From Tenodera sinensis (Eukaryota > Arthropoda > Insecta > Mantodea > Mantidae), in assembly GCA_030765045.1 (NCBI GenBank), contig CM060967.1, positions 125,285,412 through 125,349,411 on the forward strand: a DNA stretch of 64,000 nucleotides, written 5' to 3'. Within the stretch, counting starts at the first letter, position 1. Every line of letters starts with the position of its first letter. The notes beneath the pieces were generated by a model. It was not told the DNA's origin. It ran no database searches and worked only from the letters and a program-made list of their open reading frames with translations. Of the stretch, positions 28,736 through 39,823 are shown piece after piece. The position numbers were made by a program, and so were the translations under genes.

Positions 28736-29583
28736 GACTGAGAAATGAACTCGGAACGTTTTGAATGAGGTCACTTAAGTCACAGTGATGTACCTATCTT
28801 CTGTTACTTTAAGCCCTCATTTAAACGTTATTTGTTTCTGTGCAAATTACCTTTTATACAATGTCGATTAGTTCGAATTACTCACAATGACATCCTACCA
28901 CTTCCTATATCCAAGCACAAAACCATGTCTGGTTAAAAGCGCCACATCCAAATATTGCCTAAATCTGTCTGAAATGTGCCTAATGCTGTCAGCTTGTTCT
29001 GCTTTCAAAATGACTCGCGGTTTGATGCCACTAGTATAATCGTTGCATGGTAAATTTTGTCCACCAGAGCAGTAAAGTGACTTAACACGAACCACAGCCG
29101 TGAAGGACACCAGAGTTTAATAGTGTCTACTCTTACATGTAAATGGTAGTTTAACGTGCCTCGTACATTACTGTCAATGCGTCTCAAACGCATGTATGTC
29201 TGGGCCTGAAATTTTAAAGAAAGAAATGGGTAATTTTGAGATACCCCAGCAGTATTTGGAAAAATATTACGACCACAATCTACTATGCACAGTCAGGAAG
29301 GTCTATATGTATAAAAAATGCATCGATTTGGTACTATACTGGTGGTTAGCTACCAGTCTCAGCAGACGACAAAATATTCTTATCGTGTCTTTTGGAAAAA
29401 ATAAACACATTCGTGCCATTATTTAAACGCTATAGAGCATATTTAGTTTAATGTTTTAATGAAGTATAATACATTCCACCATAAACGTGAAAACACGAGA
29501 AATAATAGCAACAATTATTACTTTCGTGTGTGTAATTATATTTCTGTAACCATGAACAGTTGTTTGTATTCATAACTGGGTCA
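28736..29583. other. No gene recognised
   Basis: No recognisable coding exon or repeat; frames at 28895-29193 (minus) and 29196-29426 (plus) lack domains. Confidence 0.5.
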
Positions 29584-29824
29584 TTGATACTGATAAATTA
29601 AAATTATTTTGTTGTTTAACGACGCTGTCAATAGACAGGATCACACAAGCGTCGTCGGTGTGCCGGAATTTTGTCCCACAGTTCTTTTACATGCCAGTAA
29701 ATTTATTGATATGGAGCTGCATACTTAAAAACCATCGCTCTAGGCCGGATTTGAACCCGCGATCTTTGGATCAGTAGGTCAGCGTCTAACCAACTGAGTC
29801 ACTCAAACTAACTTGATACTTATA
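29584..29824 (-). mobile_element. tRNA-derived SINE with 12-bp TSD
   Basis: The insert 29596-29812 is flanked by TTGATACTGATA (29584-29595) and TTGATACTTATA (29813-29824), one mismatch. On the minus strand the head reads GAGTGACTCAGTTGGTTAGA (A box) and, downstream, GCGGGTTCAAATCC (B box). The body ends CGTCGTTAAACAACAAAAT. The TTAAACAAC end resembles that of SINE family I. Confidence 0.85.
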
Positions 29825-29954
29825 CTTTTATAGTTCAATGGAGATGGAATTCTTTCAAAATCTTACCGGACCTTTGTGAAATCCGAATAAGGATAAATCA
29901 GGCCCCTTTTTCTTACTTTCTGTATAATTTATAGCACTAAAAAGTCCTCTCCTT

Positions 29955-30307
29955 GTCTCATTTTATTATCCCCAAATAATCCCTAGGGCGTCTCCTCTAT
30001 GCAGAGGTTACCCCTCATCGCCCGGCCACTGCGTCCTCCACGGAGGAGCGCAGGTTGGGGACAGCGGGGGTCAGCACGCCGACCCCCCGACCGTAAGGCG
30101 ACTACTTGACCTTTTAGGGACGCTACCTTTCTATCAGGATAGCTCCTCAATTGGCCCCTCAGGGACCTAACGAGGCTGAGTGCACCCCGTACCAGACCTC
30201 CCAGCGGCGGAAAAATCCCATGCCGGTACCGGGGATCGAACTCGGGTCCTCCGCACCAGAGGCAGGCGCGCTACCAAATGCGCTATGGAGGCGGTCTCAT
30301 ATTATTA
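29955..30307 (-). mobile_element. GC-rich tRNA-derived SINE with 14-bp TSD
   Basis: The insert 29969-30293 lies between GTCTCATTTTATTA (29955-29968) and GTCTCATATTATTA (30294-30307), one mismatch. On the minus strand the head is tRNA-like: CCATAGCGCATTTGGTAGCG then CGAGTTCGATCCCCGG. The body is about 250 bp and GC-rich. Since the insert is intact and the duplication nearly perfect, the insertion is fairly young. Confidence 0.85.
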
Positions 30308-30635
30308 CTCTTAACGAAATTTCGCATAACATGTCTTTTTCTCCCAAACAACAAATTCACAGGCCTTTTGGTTGGTTAAAATCATTCCGCTAATAACCGG
30401 CCACTAGGAGCGCTGTAATCGTACCAGGTGCAATGAAGAAGAAAAGAATTTTCATACAAACACAAGTTTTAGGTGCTTGGAATGTAAAACATAAATGAAA
30501 CCAGTATCAAATTGGTATACAAGCTAAGCTGGAGTTCATAATCTAGTGACTTCTAGTTACTTCATGAGCTATACATTAAGAATAACGAATCTTACTGGTG
30601 CTTTCATTAACTGGTACTGGTGTGTTTGTTTACAG
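30308..30635 (+). other. Intronic sequence before the first recognised exon
   Basis: No coding signal. It ends in a pyrimidine/G tract and TTTGTTTACAG, the acceptor of the exon at 30636. Confidence 0.6.
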
Positions 30636-30843
30636 ATGTGTGCCTGGGACAGCAGCGCGGTAGAAGTCGCGCGGGAGTGGGTATTGCAGTAGCGGCAGGG
30701 GCAGCCAGCGGCGGTCAGCTCGTCGACTTCGATTGTCCTGAAGAATTCGGTTACTACCCACATCCAAATGACTGCACGCAATACTATGTGTGCGTCTTTG
30801 GCGGTGCCCTGCTGGAGTCTTGCACTGGAGGTCTTATGTACAG
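30636..30843 (+). CDS. Chitin-binding protein gene, exon a (first half of ChtBD2 domain)
   Basis: The exon starts after TGTTTACAG with AT completing a split codon, and ends TACAG|GTGAGA, leaving AG (phase 2). It encodes a Gly/Ala-rich N-terminal stretch (VGIAVAAGAASGGQ) and then DFDCPEEFGYYPHPNDC and TQYYVCVFGGALLESC. These are cysteines 1-4 of a Peritrophin-A/ChtBD2 domain with spacing C-12-C-5-C-9-C. The aromatic residues expected to contact chitin (FGYY, YY) are present. The other two cysteines are on the exon at 33649. Single-ChtBD2 secreted proteins of this type are the CPAP1 class of cuticular proteins. The signal-peptide exon must lie upstream and was not found, so the 5' boundary of the gene is open. 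An alternative acceptor a few codons downstream (before CAGCGCGG) cannot be excluded. Confidence 0.92.
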
Positions 30844-31216
30844 GTGAGAACACTAATTGGAGAATATCGCTAAAATACTGTTTTAAGTAAATCAGTTAAA
30901 TATAGAGATTCTGCAGTGATACAGATCTTCACAGGTTTTCGTTCCAGCCGTAAGCTCTAAATATAGGAGGTCGTTTTCGCCTGACTCACCCGCAGCTCCT
31001 CCAATAACGATACCAGCCATCCGAATTTCTTAAGCACTGTTTCTCTTTTTCGAAAATTCCGATGTAGTAGATAGATTTATTTGTACATTCCTTTTCATAT
31101 ACATATTTTACATATGTATTTTCTCCTTACTTTATACATATATAGATCTACAAATAAGAGCTTTTGTCGTTTCTTTCCCTTCGACCTCTGCTCTTCCGGT
31201 TTCTCGACAGGTCTCC

Positions 31217-31462
31217 TGGCGGCACCGTGGCCGAGCGGTTAGCGCGCTCGCCTACCACCTAGGCGGCCCGGGTTCAATCCCAGGGACCCGCATGTGGTAT
31301 TCGTGGTGGACGCAGCGGCGTCAGGGCGGGTTTTCTCCGGGTGCTCCGGTTTCCCCCGCCATCTCATTCCACCGGTGCTCCATCTTCATTCCATGTATTA
31401 TCAGTGTCACCGCCTGCGGTGCCGTAGTAGTAAAAGCGGGCGTTAAACACTACAACAACAAC
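31217..31462 (+). mobile_element. SINE family I, copy 2 (young)
   Basis: Head CCGTGGCCGAGCGGTTAGCG (A box) and GGTTCAATCCC (B box), then a body nearly identical to the 35314 copy (AGGGCGGGTTTTCTCCGGGT, CACCGGTGCTCCATCTTCAT), ending GCGTTAAACACTACAACAAC. A clean flanking duplication was not found. The copy lies in the intron between exons at 30636 and 33649. Confidence 0.9.
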
Positions 31463-32149
31463 GCTCCCCTCTTCTCTTTTTTCTACCCCCTTTCTTTTTA
31501 ATTTTCTATTCCATTTTTCTTTTGCCTTTCTTAGGATATCTTCTAAATTTTTTCTCTTTATTTCCTGTCAGCGTTTTTGTTTCTTTTGCTACTACTTTTT
31601 GCCATGTTTTCCCATTTCTCCCCCATATTTTTTCTCCATTTATCTCTTTATACTCTGTCATATCATGTTCTTTACTTTCTTCTTTATCCCATAGTTCATA
31701 TTTTCCTTTTCTACCCTTCTTAGACTCTTTAAGTATACTGTACCTGTTCTAATCCTTGCCATTCCCTCTCTTTCTCCTTTATTGCATTGGTCTACATATT
31801 TCTTTCTACCATACATAGTATGAACCAGGGGTGAAGCTGAATCAATTAATGGGGTAGACGTCGTTCTTCTTCTTCTTCTTTTTCTTCTTCCTCTTCTCCT
31901 CCTCCTGTTCCAGGACAAAACTTTTTCTGATGAACCTACTGCTCGCACCAATGAGCACAACTGTACAGGGCATGTGGTTTCAGAGCTTAATTTAAGCTAT
32001 GTTAATTATTCAAAAGCTTGTTATCTTGTATTTATGCAGAGGTATATAATTTTGTTTACAATGTGCTTTGAAGCTTAGTTAAACAGTTCAAATTAATTGC
32101 TAAAGTATAGTTTAAAGGAAACCAATAGAGTTAGGTAGGCGTCAGATCT
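31463..32149 (+). other. Intron, pyrimidine-rich
   Basis: C/T-rich sequence (31465-31920) containing a TTC/TCC-rich run at 31860-31910; frames on either strand are compositional. Confidence 0.6.
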
Positions 32150-32630
32150 TTTAGTGAAATGTAGAGCAATGTGGGCCTTGGCCTTCTATGCTACATATTT
32201 CCTCCATTCTCTTCTATCATGTGATTTCCTTCTCCAGCCTCTGATTCCCATTACAACAAGATCTTCCTCCACACAATCCATCTACCTTGTTATTGGTCTG
32301 CCTTTCCTTCTTCATGAGAATATTCCCCCCTTCCACATTTTATTTGGATTTTGTTCATCCTCCATTCTTTTCAGATGTCCCAACCATGTAGGCCTTAGGA
32401 TTTCATAAATCTAACAATATCTTGACCTTCTATTAAATCATTTATTTTCTGGTTGTTTCTCACTCTCCAATTCTGTTCACAACAGTGCACAGGTCCAACA
32501 ATTTTTCTGAATATCCTTCCTTTGAAGGACATCAAAGCCTTTTCATAGTTCATTGGGTAGACCAAACCTCAGACCCATAGGTTACTGCTGGCCTTACTAA
32601 TGTTTTATATACTTTAAGTTTAGTATTTAA
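32150..32630 (-). pseudogene. Decayed LINE reverse transcriptase C-terminus
   Basis: On the minus strand, pieces of the C-terminal region of an RTE-like reverse transcriptase are readable across frameshifts: LKVYKTLVRPAVTYGSEVW (near 32610), then RPTWLGHLKRMEDEQNPNK (near 32390), then GRPITR, MDCVEEDLVVMGIRGWRRKS and WRKYVA. The order and motifs (TYGSE.W, W.GH..RM, GRP..RW.D.V..DL, W) are characteristic. It lies antisense in an intron of the chitin-binding gene. Confidence 0.82.
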
Positions 32631-32952
32631 ATGTAGAGCACTAGTATTCTAAAATGTATGAAATTACATAAAAATGGTAGAAAATTGCATAAAACTTTTA
32701 AATGTAAGAAATGTAAACTCCAACTGTAAATTACTATTCAAACATGCATACATAGGTTATATATTTTTTGAGTATTCATATAACAGAAAGAGTAACTGCA
32801 ATTGTCAAACAACATTAGCAATTATATTTGTATGAAGAATATGTTTCATTATACAGTTTGAATGTTAAAAGTCATATTGTGCTAGAATAATATATTTCAA
32901 TATCTATATTTTTTCATTATTATTTGCTTGAATTATGAAATACTTTATACTT

Positions 32953-33242
32953 TTCTTTAAAATTTTCATGTTGAATCCTTGAAAGACATTAAACTTCAAT
33001 ACCAACTTTGGTTTTTAACCGATTTTTCTTTTTGAGTTATGCTGTCCACAGACTGGCAGACTGACACAGAGACACAGAGACACACACACATACAAAAATA
33101 CACACAAAAACACACACAGACCTTTTCCTAAAAATGTTTTTTTTTTTTTTTGATTCAGAGTGGCTCAAAACATATATTTCTGGTGAAATCTCGACATCAA
33201 ATTTTTGGGTGGAATACAATACTTCCTCTACTTGCTAGAACA
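32953..33242 (-). repeat. Dispersed repeat family A, 5' part
   Basis: On the minus strand: AGTATTGTATTCCACCCAAA, ATGTCGAGATTTCACCAGAA, a T/A run, a (GT)n stretch, CATAACTCAAAAAG and AACCAAAGTTGG, ending near TTGAAAATTTT. The 3' half is missing. Confidence 0.85.
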
Positions 33243-33648
33243 AAAAACAAAAGTGACAAGAAAATTACAAAAAGCATTAAAATAGCCAAAATATTACTTT
33301 ATACGACCCATGAGAATAGCATAATTTTAATCACCATTGATAAAATCGTGGTTCCCTTATATTTTCCATGGAAAAAAGTCACAAACAAAAACTGTAACAT
33401 GTCTTAAACATCTGGGCCCTGATTATAACCATTGTATAATGCGTCAATTCTATAATGAACATGAGTAATAAAAATTAAATACAAGTTACTATTCTGCAGC
33501 AGTTGTTATGAATAATAGCCAAGTTACTGGCCACTCAGCTATTGTTGCATTTTATAGTTATACGCATTCTAGTGATTACTTTTCTTATTCAGTAAGAAGA
33601 AGTTTAGAGTTTTCACATTTTCTAAAGCTGACCAATATCTTGTTCTAG
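33243..33648 (+). other. Intron, no feature recognised
   Basis: AT-rich intronic sequence ending in the acceptor TTGTTCTAG. Confidence 0.7.
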
Positions 33649-33774
33649 CCATGAGTTACAAACTTGTGACTGGCCACGAAATGTTGGGTGTGGTGCTGAA
33701 GAGAGCGCTACAATCAGCACTGTTCGTGTAACAGACCCCAGGACCAGGACCACTGCTTCAGGAGCAGCACCAAG
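33649..33774 (+). CDS. Chitin-binding protein gene, exon b (second half of ChtBD2)
   Basis: The exon joins exon a in phase 2: AG|C gives Ser, then HELQTCDWPRNVGC. This supplies cysteines 5 and 6 (C-12-C-7-C across the junction) and the typical CDWPxNVxC ending of Peritrophin-A domains, so the pair of exons makes one complete domain. After the domain comes a Ser/Thr/Ala-rich, charged linker (GAEESATISTVRVTDPRTRT). The donor CCAAG|GTTAGT leaves phase 2 again. The match of splice sites, phase and domain is strong evidence that the two exons are used together. Confidence 0.95.
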
Positions 33775-35015
33775 GTTAGTGTCAACAAGTATCTTTTGTG
33801 TAGGTACATATAAAGACAATCTTGAGGGTAAGAGGCTTTTATTAGATCTGGAGAATTACCACTGCAGCACTGGTTGCAAGTATTGCAAACTGAGAAACAC
33901 CAATTAAATGTAGAAAAATCCTTAAGATGTAGATATTTATTGAGTTGTCTAGTATCAAAACCAGCCAAGTCACAAAATATGTTTTTTTCAGTGTTCATTA
34001 AAAACTTCTGCAGACAAACCAATGAAAGTTAGTAATATTTTTGTTTAACTTTTATTAGGCTCCATATGATGGGTTCATGTTGTATTAACATGGAAAATCA
34101 TATTAATGATTTACTTTATTTTTTCAAAATTTTAAGTTTAGACTAGGCCGGTTTTGTTGCAGACATTTTTTTAATTCCAAATCTTTCAAACAAGAAAGAC
34201 TTTATTTCAATCAGTACCCAATATCAATAAAAAAACATATTTTATTCATTAATTATAAAAAATGCAGTATAATATTAAAGTAGAACAAAAATTAATAAGA
34301 ACATAAGAAAATTGAAAAAGAAAAAGAAAAAAAAAATATATTTTTTTCCTTTCACTTTAAGCTATAGTACAGCTGAGATTTGGCATGAAAAATAATACAA
34401 ATTCTCTATTAAGACAACAGCACTTTGATAGATATAATTTTACACACCTCAATCCTACTTTACATTAGATTACAATATCTGGTATACTCTTGGTAGGTAT
34501 ATGTGAATAACATGGCATTAAGAAAAATGCTTTTGCGCCAATTAAAAAGGTTGTTTGTACCAACATAACATCTGCGGCTAAAGCAATAAATTATTTTTAA
34601 CTTCTGCATATCCATTTAGAGCTGTCAGTTTGTTCAGCCAGCAATAATAAGGTTTCAAAGCGAGAATGCTGAAGGGGGATGTTATTGTAACAATAACTTT
34701 CCCATTGACTTGGCCAGTTTTGAATGCACTTCCTGCATGACTTGGCCCATTCTGTTGCAGAACTCTAAATTCAACAACATGTAATGTGTTGCCTTGGCCG
34801 GATTTGATGCATATTAATTTATCAACAGAAAGAGTACTTGCTCTACTTTCAGTTTATAATAAAAACTCACTTTGCAAAATTTTGTGACTTGGCCAGTTTT
34901 GATACTAGATGACTCAATTAGGTAAAGAGTTAATATTTATTGAAACACTTCATATTTAAAGGAACATTATCTGAAGATAAAAATAGAAAACATTAAGTAT
35001 CAATCACTGTTGCAG
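33775..35015 (+). other. Intron, no element recognised
   Basis: AT-rich. The phrase TTGGCCAG/CGGTTTTG recurs at 33955, 34150, 34710, 34795 and 34895, a loose degenerate repetition without clear unit. Confidence 0.5.
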
Positions 35016-35088
35016 GACGGCACCTATATCCAGAGGGCAACAGCAGAGAGAACAGCAGCAGCGACAGCAGCAAGACGAAATTGCAAAG
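35016..35088 (+). CDS. Chitin-binding protein gene, exon c (Gln-rich linker)
   Basis: Acceptor CACTGTTGCAG; the first base completes AG|G (Arg) from exon b. The 73-bp exon reads TAPISRGQQQREQQQRQQQ then DEIAK and ends GCAAAG|GTAAGA in phase 0. It is a short Gln/Arg linker, GC-richer than the flanking intron. The longer plus-strand frame overlapping it (35010-35339) is in another reading frame and is discounted. Confidence 0.85.
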
Positions 35089-35301
35089 GTAAGAGTTTTT
35101 TATTATGTGCAAGTGCATTTATAACTGGCATTAACACTGAGACTGTTATAGTTATTTATTCAGGAGAATGTGCAAATGTGCATGGAGTGAGGAAGCTTCT
35201 TGGAAAGATGCAAATAAATAGCACCATTATTGTCTATAATGCAGTTGAACTGGAAGCAGTGCCAGGATTGTTACAATGTTGTATCATGTGGTTTCTTGAG
35301 T

Positions 35302-35565
35302 CTCCAATAAGCATGGCGGCGCCGTGGCCGAGCGGTTAGCGCGCTCGCCTACCACCTAGGCGGCCCGGGTTCGATCCCAGGGACCCGCATGTGGTATTCG
35401 TGGTGGACGAAGCGGCGTCAGGGCGGGTTTTCTCCGGGTACTCCGGTTTCCCCCGCCATCTCATTCCACCGGTGCTCCATCTTCATGTATCATCAGTATC
35501 ACCGCCTGCGGTGCCGTAGTAGTAAAAGCGGGCGTTAAACACTACAACAACAACTCCAATAAGCA
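35302..35565 (+). mobile_element. SINE family I, copy 3 (young) with 12-bp TSD
   Basis: Insert 35314-35553 between two exact copies of CTCCAATAAGCA (35302-35313 and 35554-35565). Head GCCGTGGCCGAGCGGTTAGC (A box) and GGTTCGATCCC (B box); body with TTTTCTCCGGGTACTCCGG; end GCGTTAAACACTAC followed by (AAC)n. The perfect duplication and near identity to the 31217 copy mark a recent insertion. Confidence 0.95.
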
Positions 35566-35652
35566 CAATTCATTAGTGATGTTATTGAATGTGTGATCTT
35601 ATTGGTTTTGTTTGATGTGATAATATAATGTATTAGAGATGCTACTTTATGT

Positions 35653-35815
35653 GACGCCATGGCCGAGCGGTTACACCATTCACCTACTACCTAGGCAGCC
35701 CAGGTTCCAACCCAGGGACCGCATGTAGTTGTCATGGTGGACGAAGTGGCATTATCTCCAGGTTCTCTGGCCCCCACCACTCATTCCACCAATTGCTCCA
35801 TTATCACCTTTCCAG
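35653..35815 (+). mobile_element. SINE family I, copy 4 (decayed)
   Basis: Head CGCCATGGCCGAGCGGTTAC and a degenerate B box GGTTCCAACCC; the body is shortened (TCATTCCACCAATTGCTCC). The element begins about 90 bp after the young copy. Confidence 0.8.
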
Positions 35816-35999
35816 TTATTGATTTCTCCTGCATTTTATATCACCCTTTTCCTCACTATCATACCTGACTTGGCTGACCACCTGCTTCCAGGTCTTCACC
35901 AGTGGTGTGTGGTGAATGTATTGGCCAGGGTAAGCAATCTCATTGTAAATGGTTAAACGAAAATATGCTGACACATAGTACATGCAATTAAAAACAATA

Positions 36000-37780
36000 G
36001 TATCACAGTTTTGCCACTTCACTATATGCTCTGTTCAGTTCATTATTTTTTTTAATGAAGGCTAGAAGATCATTCCCAGATTTATGATACATATCTGGAG
36101 ACGAGTAAGTGACAGAGAGTTCAAAGACTGTCCCATAGGATTATTTTAGAGATTGAAAAGACAATTCTGGAAAAGATGATTTGTATTTGTTGAAGTTCTT
36201 AAAATTTATTAATTCCAGAAAACACAGAGACTCAATATTACCAAATATTTCTCTTAGATTGAGTAGAAGCGTATCCAGAACCTCACAATACAAACATTTG
36301 TAGTGCATTTTCCTACTCAAACCATCACTGCTGGTATGACGTTTCGTAGGCGGTGGATCACCAATGACTTCTTCAACTTTGCCCCATACTTCATCGACAG
36401 AATTGCGCTTATCTTCTAAGGCCCTCTGAAATTCCGTAACTTTCAATAAGCAATATCCAGTATCAGACGATTTTGCTTGAAGAATATCATACAGAGTGTC
36501 CGTGATGGGGAACACCTATTATAGCAAACATCTCTAACAAATTTGAAGGTGAAATCCTCCATTGTGCTTATGAAACCACGTGCAGCAGTATAAGTATCTT
36601 GATTCCAGTTCTTATCTGCATTTGCAATAGTTTCAAACAGTGGAAAAAGTTTTGAATTCATACATTCTTTCCACCAAACGAAAGCTGTAGCTCCAGCGCA
36701 TTTGCGAAACACGTGGCTATCTTCTGTGCATCTCATTATCCAGGGCTTCAGTTCTCTTAGAAGACTTTTCCATGAATGCTGCTATTCCATTAACAGTCAT
36801 GAAGAATATCCTGCATTCTTGAATGTGCGAAACTGCTTGTGACAGAACTAGATTTAATCTATGGACGAAACAGTGCACAAATAGAGGTTGGGGAAATGAT
36901 CCTCGTACTTTTGCTTGAAAGCCATAACAGCCGCATCATCATATGTCTGAGCAACTAGCTTTTCCCCAGAGTCAAATTCACCTATGAGTTCCTTTACAGT
37001 TGTGTATAATGCACCAGCTGACCGATCATCTGAAATGTTTATAAAGCGGAGAAACCTTTCTTAAACGTCACCGTCAGGTCCAACGAATCTCATTACTGCA
37101 GAAAGTTGGGATAAATTTGCAACATCTGTACTTTCATCCAAACTAATGGCAACAAAACTGGTCTCTTTGATTTCTCTCTTTATTTCCATTATTAGAACAT
37201 TACTTATTGACTCAATTAAGTCGTTCTAGATCAGATTTGATAGCCCAGTAAACACTGTCCCCTGCTCCATGAAAGTTCTTAACCTGTCGTCATACAGACA
37301 AAGCAGGTTTACAAGTTCTACATAATTCCCCTTGCTGCTGGATTCTGATTATTCATCGTGACCCCTAAATGCTAATTCCTGTTTCCCCAAAAAACAATGT
37401 CAAGTAGGTGTTTCATTACTTCTCTATTTTTTCTTACTAGTTCGTTGTGCTGATATTCCCTCACTTTCTTGTTAATATCCAGTAAATGGTCAATTCTGGA
37501 TTTGCCGAATATTTCCAGTAGAATGATGGTTTGGAGATGAGTGCTAGTCAAACTGTGTTTTTTAATTGCTTTATGGATGTTCTCCATGTCACTGAACTCG
37601 CCATTAGACCATACATTTGTTTGTTAGCAAACAGGAGACAACACCAACAATATAGCTTTTGTTTGTACTGACAACCAGTAAGCCATTCATTAGTAATATA
37701 TAGCTGTGAACTGAGTTTTCTTACACAGCTTTTCATTGGAGCAGTAAAGTTTAGGTCAGGCATTGGTCTTCCTTCCTACA
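36000..37780 (-). pseudogene. hAT-superfamily transposase pseudogene (ZMYM1/DUF4371-like)
   Basis: Minus-strand translation in order gives: WLTGCQYKQKLYCWCCLLF (zinc-finger region, near 37670), HLQTIILLEIFGKSRID, HNELVRKNREVMKHLLDIV (near 37430), KETSFVAISLDESTDVANLS (near 37150, catalytic-core region with DESTD) and KLVAQTYDDAAVMA (near 36950). Then come VWWKECMNSKLFPLFETI and, near 36090, TYSSPDMYHKSGNDLLAFIK. This is the architecture of hAT transposases related to vertebrate ZMYM1-like and P52rIPK-like proteins. Stops and frameshifts break it into at least five frames. It lies antisense in the intron 35089-40258. Terminal inverted repeats were not identified with confidence. Confidence 0.85.
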
Positions 37781-38964
37781 CAACTTTAATCTTCTTTTCA
37801 TAATTCCTAGAAGAAAAACTTCGAGAGATAATATTGCACACAATGCAAGCATCCGCATCTGCAGTTCTGCTCTCCAAAGAAAGCGAAGATTCCATTTTTT
37901 TTGTACCCTCTCCAAGCTGCAAGCACTAGTGTACGCAGCGTTTGAAACTGCTTACCTTGCTCTAGCACGGCATGTGGTAAACCATCTGAAAATCTATCAT
38001 AAATCAACTGTTAATAAGATGTCAGTGATATCACACTTGTCATCAAATAATAAAGCTAAACTCACTGCAAAAAGTCACTCGTTACTTGTGTATTCACTTG
38101 AAATACACTTATTATACTGCGACAATGCTGGAAGGTCATTCACCTTGACCCGCACTGAACACATGTGCTTCTCTTGAGCCGATGCCGCGATGGGGCCTGA
38201 TCTGACCTGAAAACCTACAGAAACGAATCCTCACGGACACCGTACATTGTTGTACGCATGATTGCACGTATTGAGAGCGTATCATTGTACATAAAACGGA
38301 AATCTTAGTTCAGGTCAACTGCAGGAGCAAAGCTCTTAACATAGAATCAGAACGCACTGCTAGATAATGTAATATAAATAATTTTATAGCATTGTAAAGG
38401 GTAAGCACTGCTTACCTTGCGTACATGGACCACACGCCACTGGTCTTCACTCTGTCCAGTCCATAGGTTCCTGTGCTCCTCAACAGGCATCTGACCCTAG
38501 GCACTCACTTGTAAGCCCTAGGGGGTGTAAGTCCTATGTAAGGGGAGGGTAATCAGGTAAAGAAGAAGAGAGATGTTACTTTGGATAATATTTATTGTCC
38601 CGAGAAAGAAAGAATGAGTCACTTTTGAAGCAGGGTGTACCGGTAACACATCAGAGCAAGAGGAAAAAAACAATAGAGCAGTATCTCAAGTTCACTTGTG
38701 TCTATCACAAGGTCATAGCTAAACTCTTGAGTCAAATACAGTTGTTAATGCTCATCGCAGATCTCACAAACTTTTGCATTAGTGAACTGAACATTGGAAA
38801 AATACCAGGCCTTATAAGTCCCATGTCAAATGGTGGGATCAAACCTGGGAGCATTCCATGGGTGGAAACCAGAGCTGCCACTCTCTAGACCAGAAAGTAG
38901 AACTTAATTTTGGTTTATAAGATCAATGTTTTATTTTAAACTATTAAAACTGTGCAATGGCAGG
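37781..38964 (+). other. Intron; probable end of the hAT element and unassigned sequence
   Basis: Minus-strand frames near 37800-38010 may continue the transposase N-terminus. The 13-mer CTGCTTACCTTGC occurs at about 37949 and 38408. Nothing else recognised. Confidence 0.45.
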
Positions 38965-39475
38965 GACGGCATTACAATAAGTTGTTGTTTTCAATACCCA
39001 ATGGTTGACAATGAAGTTGCTAGTCTTGTTACACTCCAATATTTTTCATAATCATTTTGTATATTGAGAACTGATGGACATTTTTGAATATGATTATAGT
39101 CCATTTCTTCATTTAGGCTGCATACTGGACAAACTGGGGACTCATATATTCCAATTCTATGTAAATGTTTAGCCATACAATCACGTCCCATTAAAAAATG
39201 AAAGACTACAACTGCTATTTCCTAGGTAGATCTGGTATTACTTTTGGATTTGGGCAAGAACTTCCCACTTTTTTCCTGGAGATATTCTAATGTTATTGAT
39301 TTTATTGAATTTTTTGTAATGTTTTTTATTAATTGTTTTATAGAATCAAATTCTACCCTAGTTGGTCCATAGGTGAGAAGATGACTAATTTGTCTGCTGT
39401 AACATTACCATATAGACCACAGTGTGCTGGTATCCATTTTAATACTATTTTTTATTCAATTTTTTAACCCTTACC
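38965..39475 (-). pseudogene. LINE ORF2 3' relic (RNase H and C-terminal zinc motif)
   Basis: On the minus strand the segment encodes GLYGNVTADK (end of RNase H) in one frame, and later GRDCMAKHLHRIGIYESPVC, PVCSLNEEMDYNHIQKCPSV. The same C-terminal motif is readable in the plus-strand copy at 43150-43270 (GHDCLAKHLNRIGIYSSPLC across a frameshift), so the two belong to one family. Stops and frameshifts separate the parts. Confidence 0.8.
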
Positions 39476-39496
39476 CGTCACATAAATGACGGGCAT

Positions 39497-39823
39497 TTAA
39501 CCCTTTCATTGTTGAGATATGTTCTACTTTCTTGTTAGGCTAACCTATAATATAAATAAATTGAATTCAAGTATTTGCAGCCGTTTCCTATTGTAAAAAT
39601 AATAATTTAAAATCTTAAATTTTTGCAATAAAACGTGGTTTTTTTTCAGGAAAAAAAAAATCCATGCAACTGCAGTCAAATGTAACCCCATCAACTTCAT
39701 TGCATATTGCCTTAACCGTCATGGCTATCTGAATCGCTTCAGCCGAGATGCCTCGGAAAGGGATATGAAAACCAGAGGATGAACGGGATATGTAGCAAAA
39801 TATCTCATCAGTGAAAGGGTTAA
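39497..39823. mobile_element. piggyBac-type MITE, 319 bp, TTAA target site
   Basis: Insert 39501-39819 is flanked by TTAA on both sides. The ends are inverted repeats: CCCTTTCATTGTTGAGATAT at the left, and CCCTTTCACTGATGAGATAT read inward from the right, 18 of 20 positions identical. CCC ends and a TTAA duplication are the signature of the piggyBac superfamily. No coding sequence is inside. Confidence 0.88.

Noticed and set aside
29740..30297. tRNA genes on the minus strand
   Set aside because: The A and B boxes are present but the sequences continue into SINE bodies and are enclosed by target-site duplications, and no full cloverleaf is evident.
35924..38423. Possible hAT terminal inverted repeats (CCAGGGTAAGCA at 35924, GGTAAGCAGTGC on the other strand near 38410)
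   Set aside because: Only about 10 bp match and the adjacent 8-bp flanks do not agree, so the boundaries are not supported.
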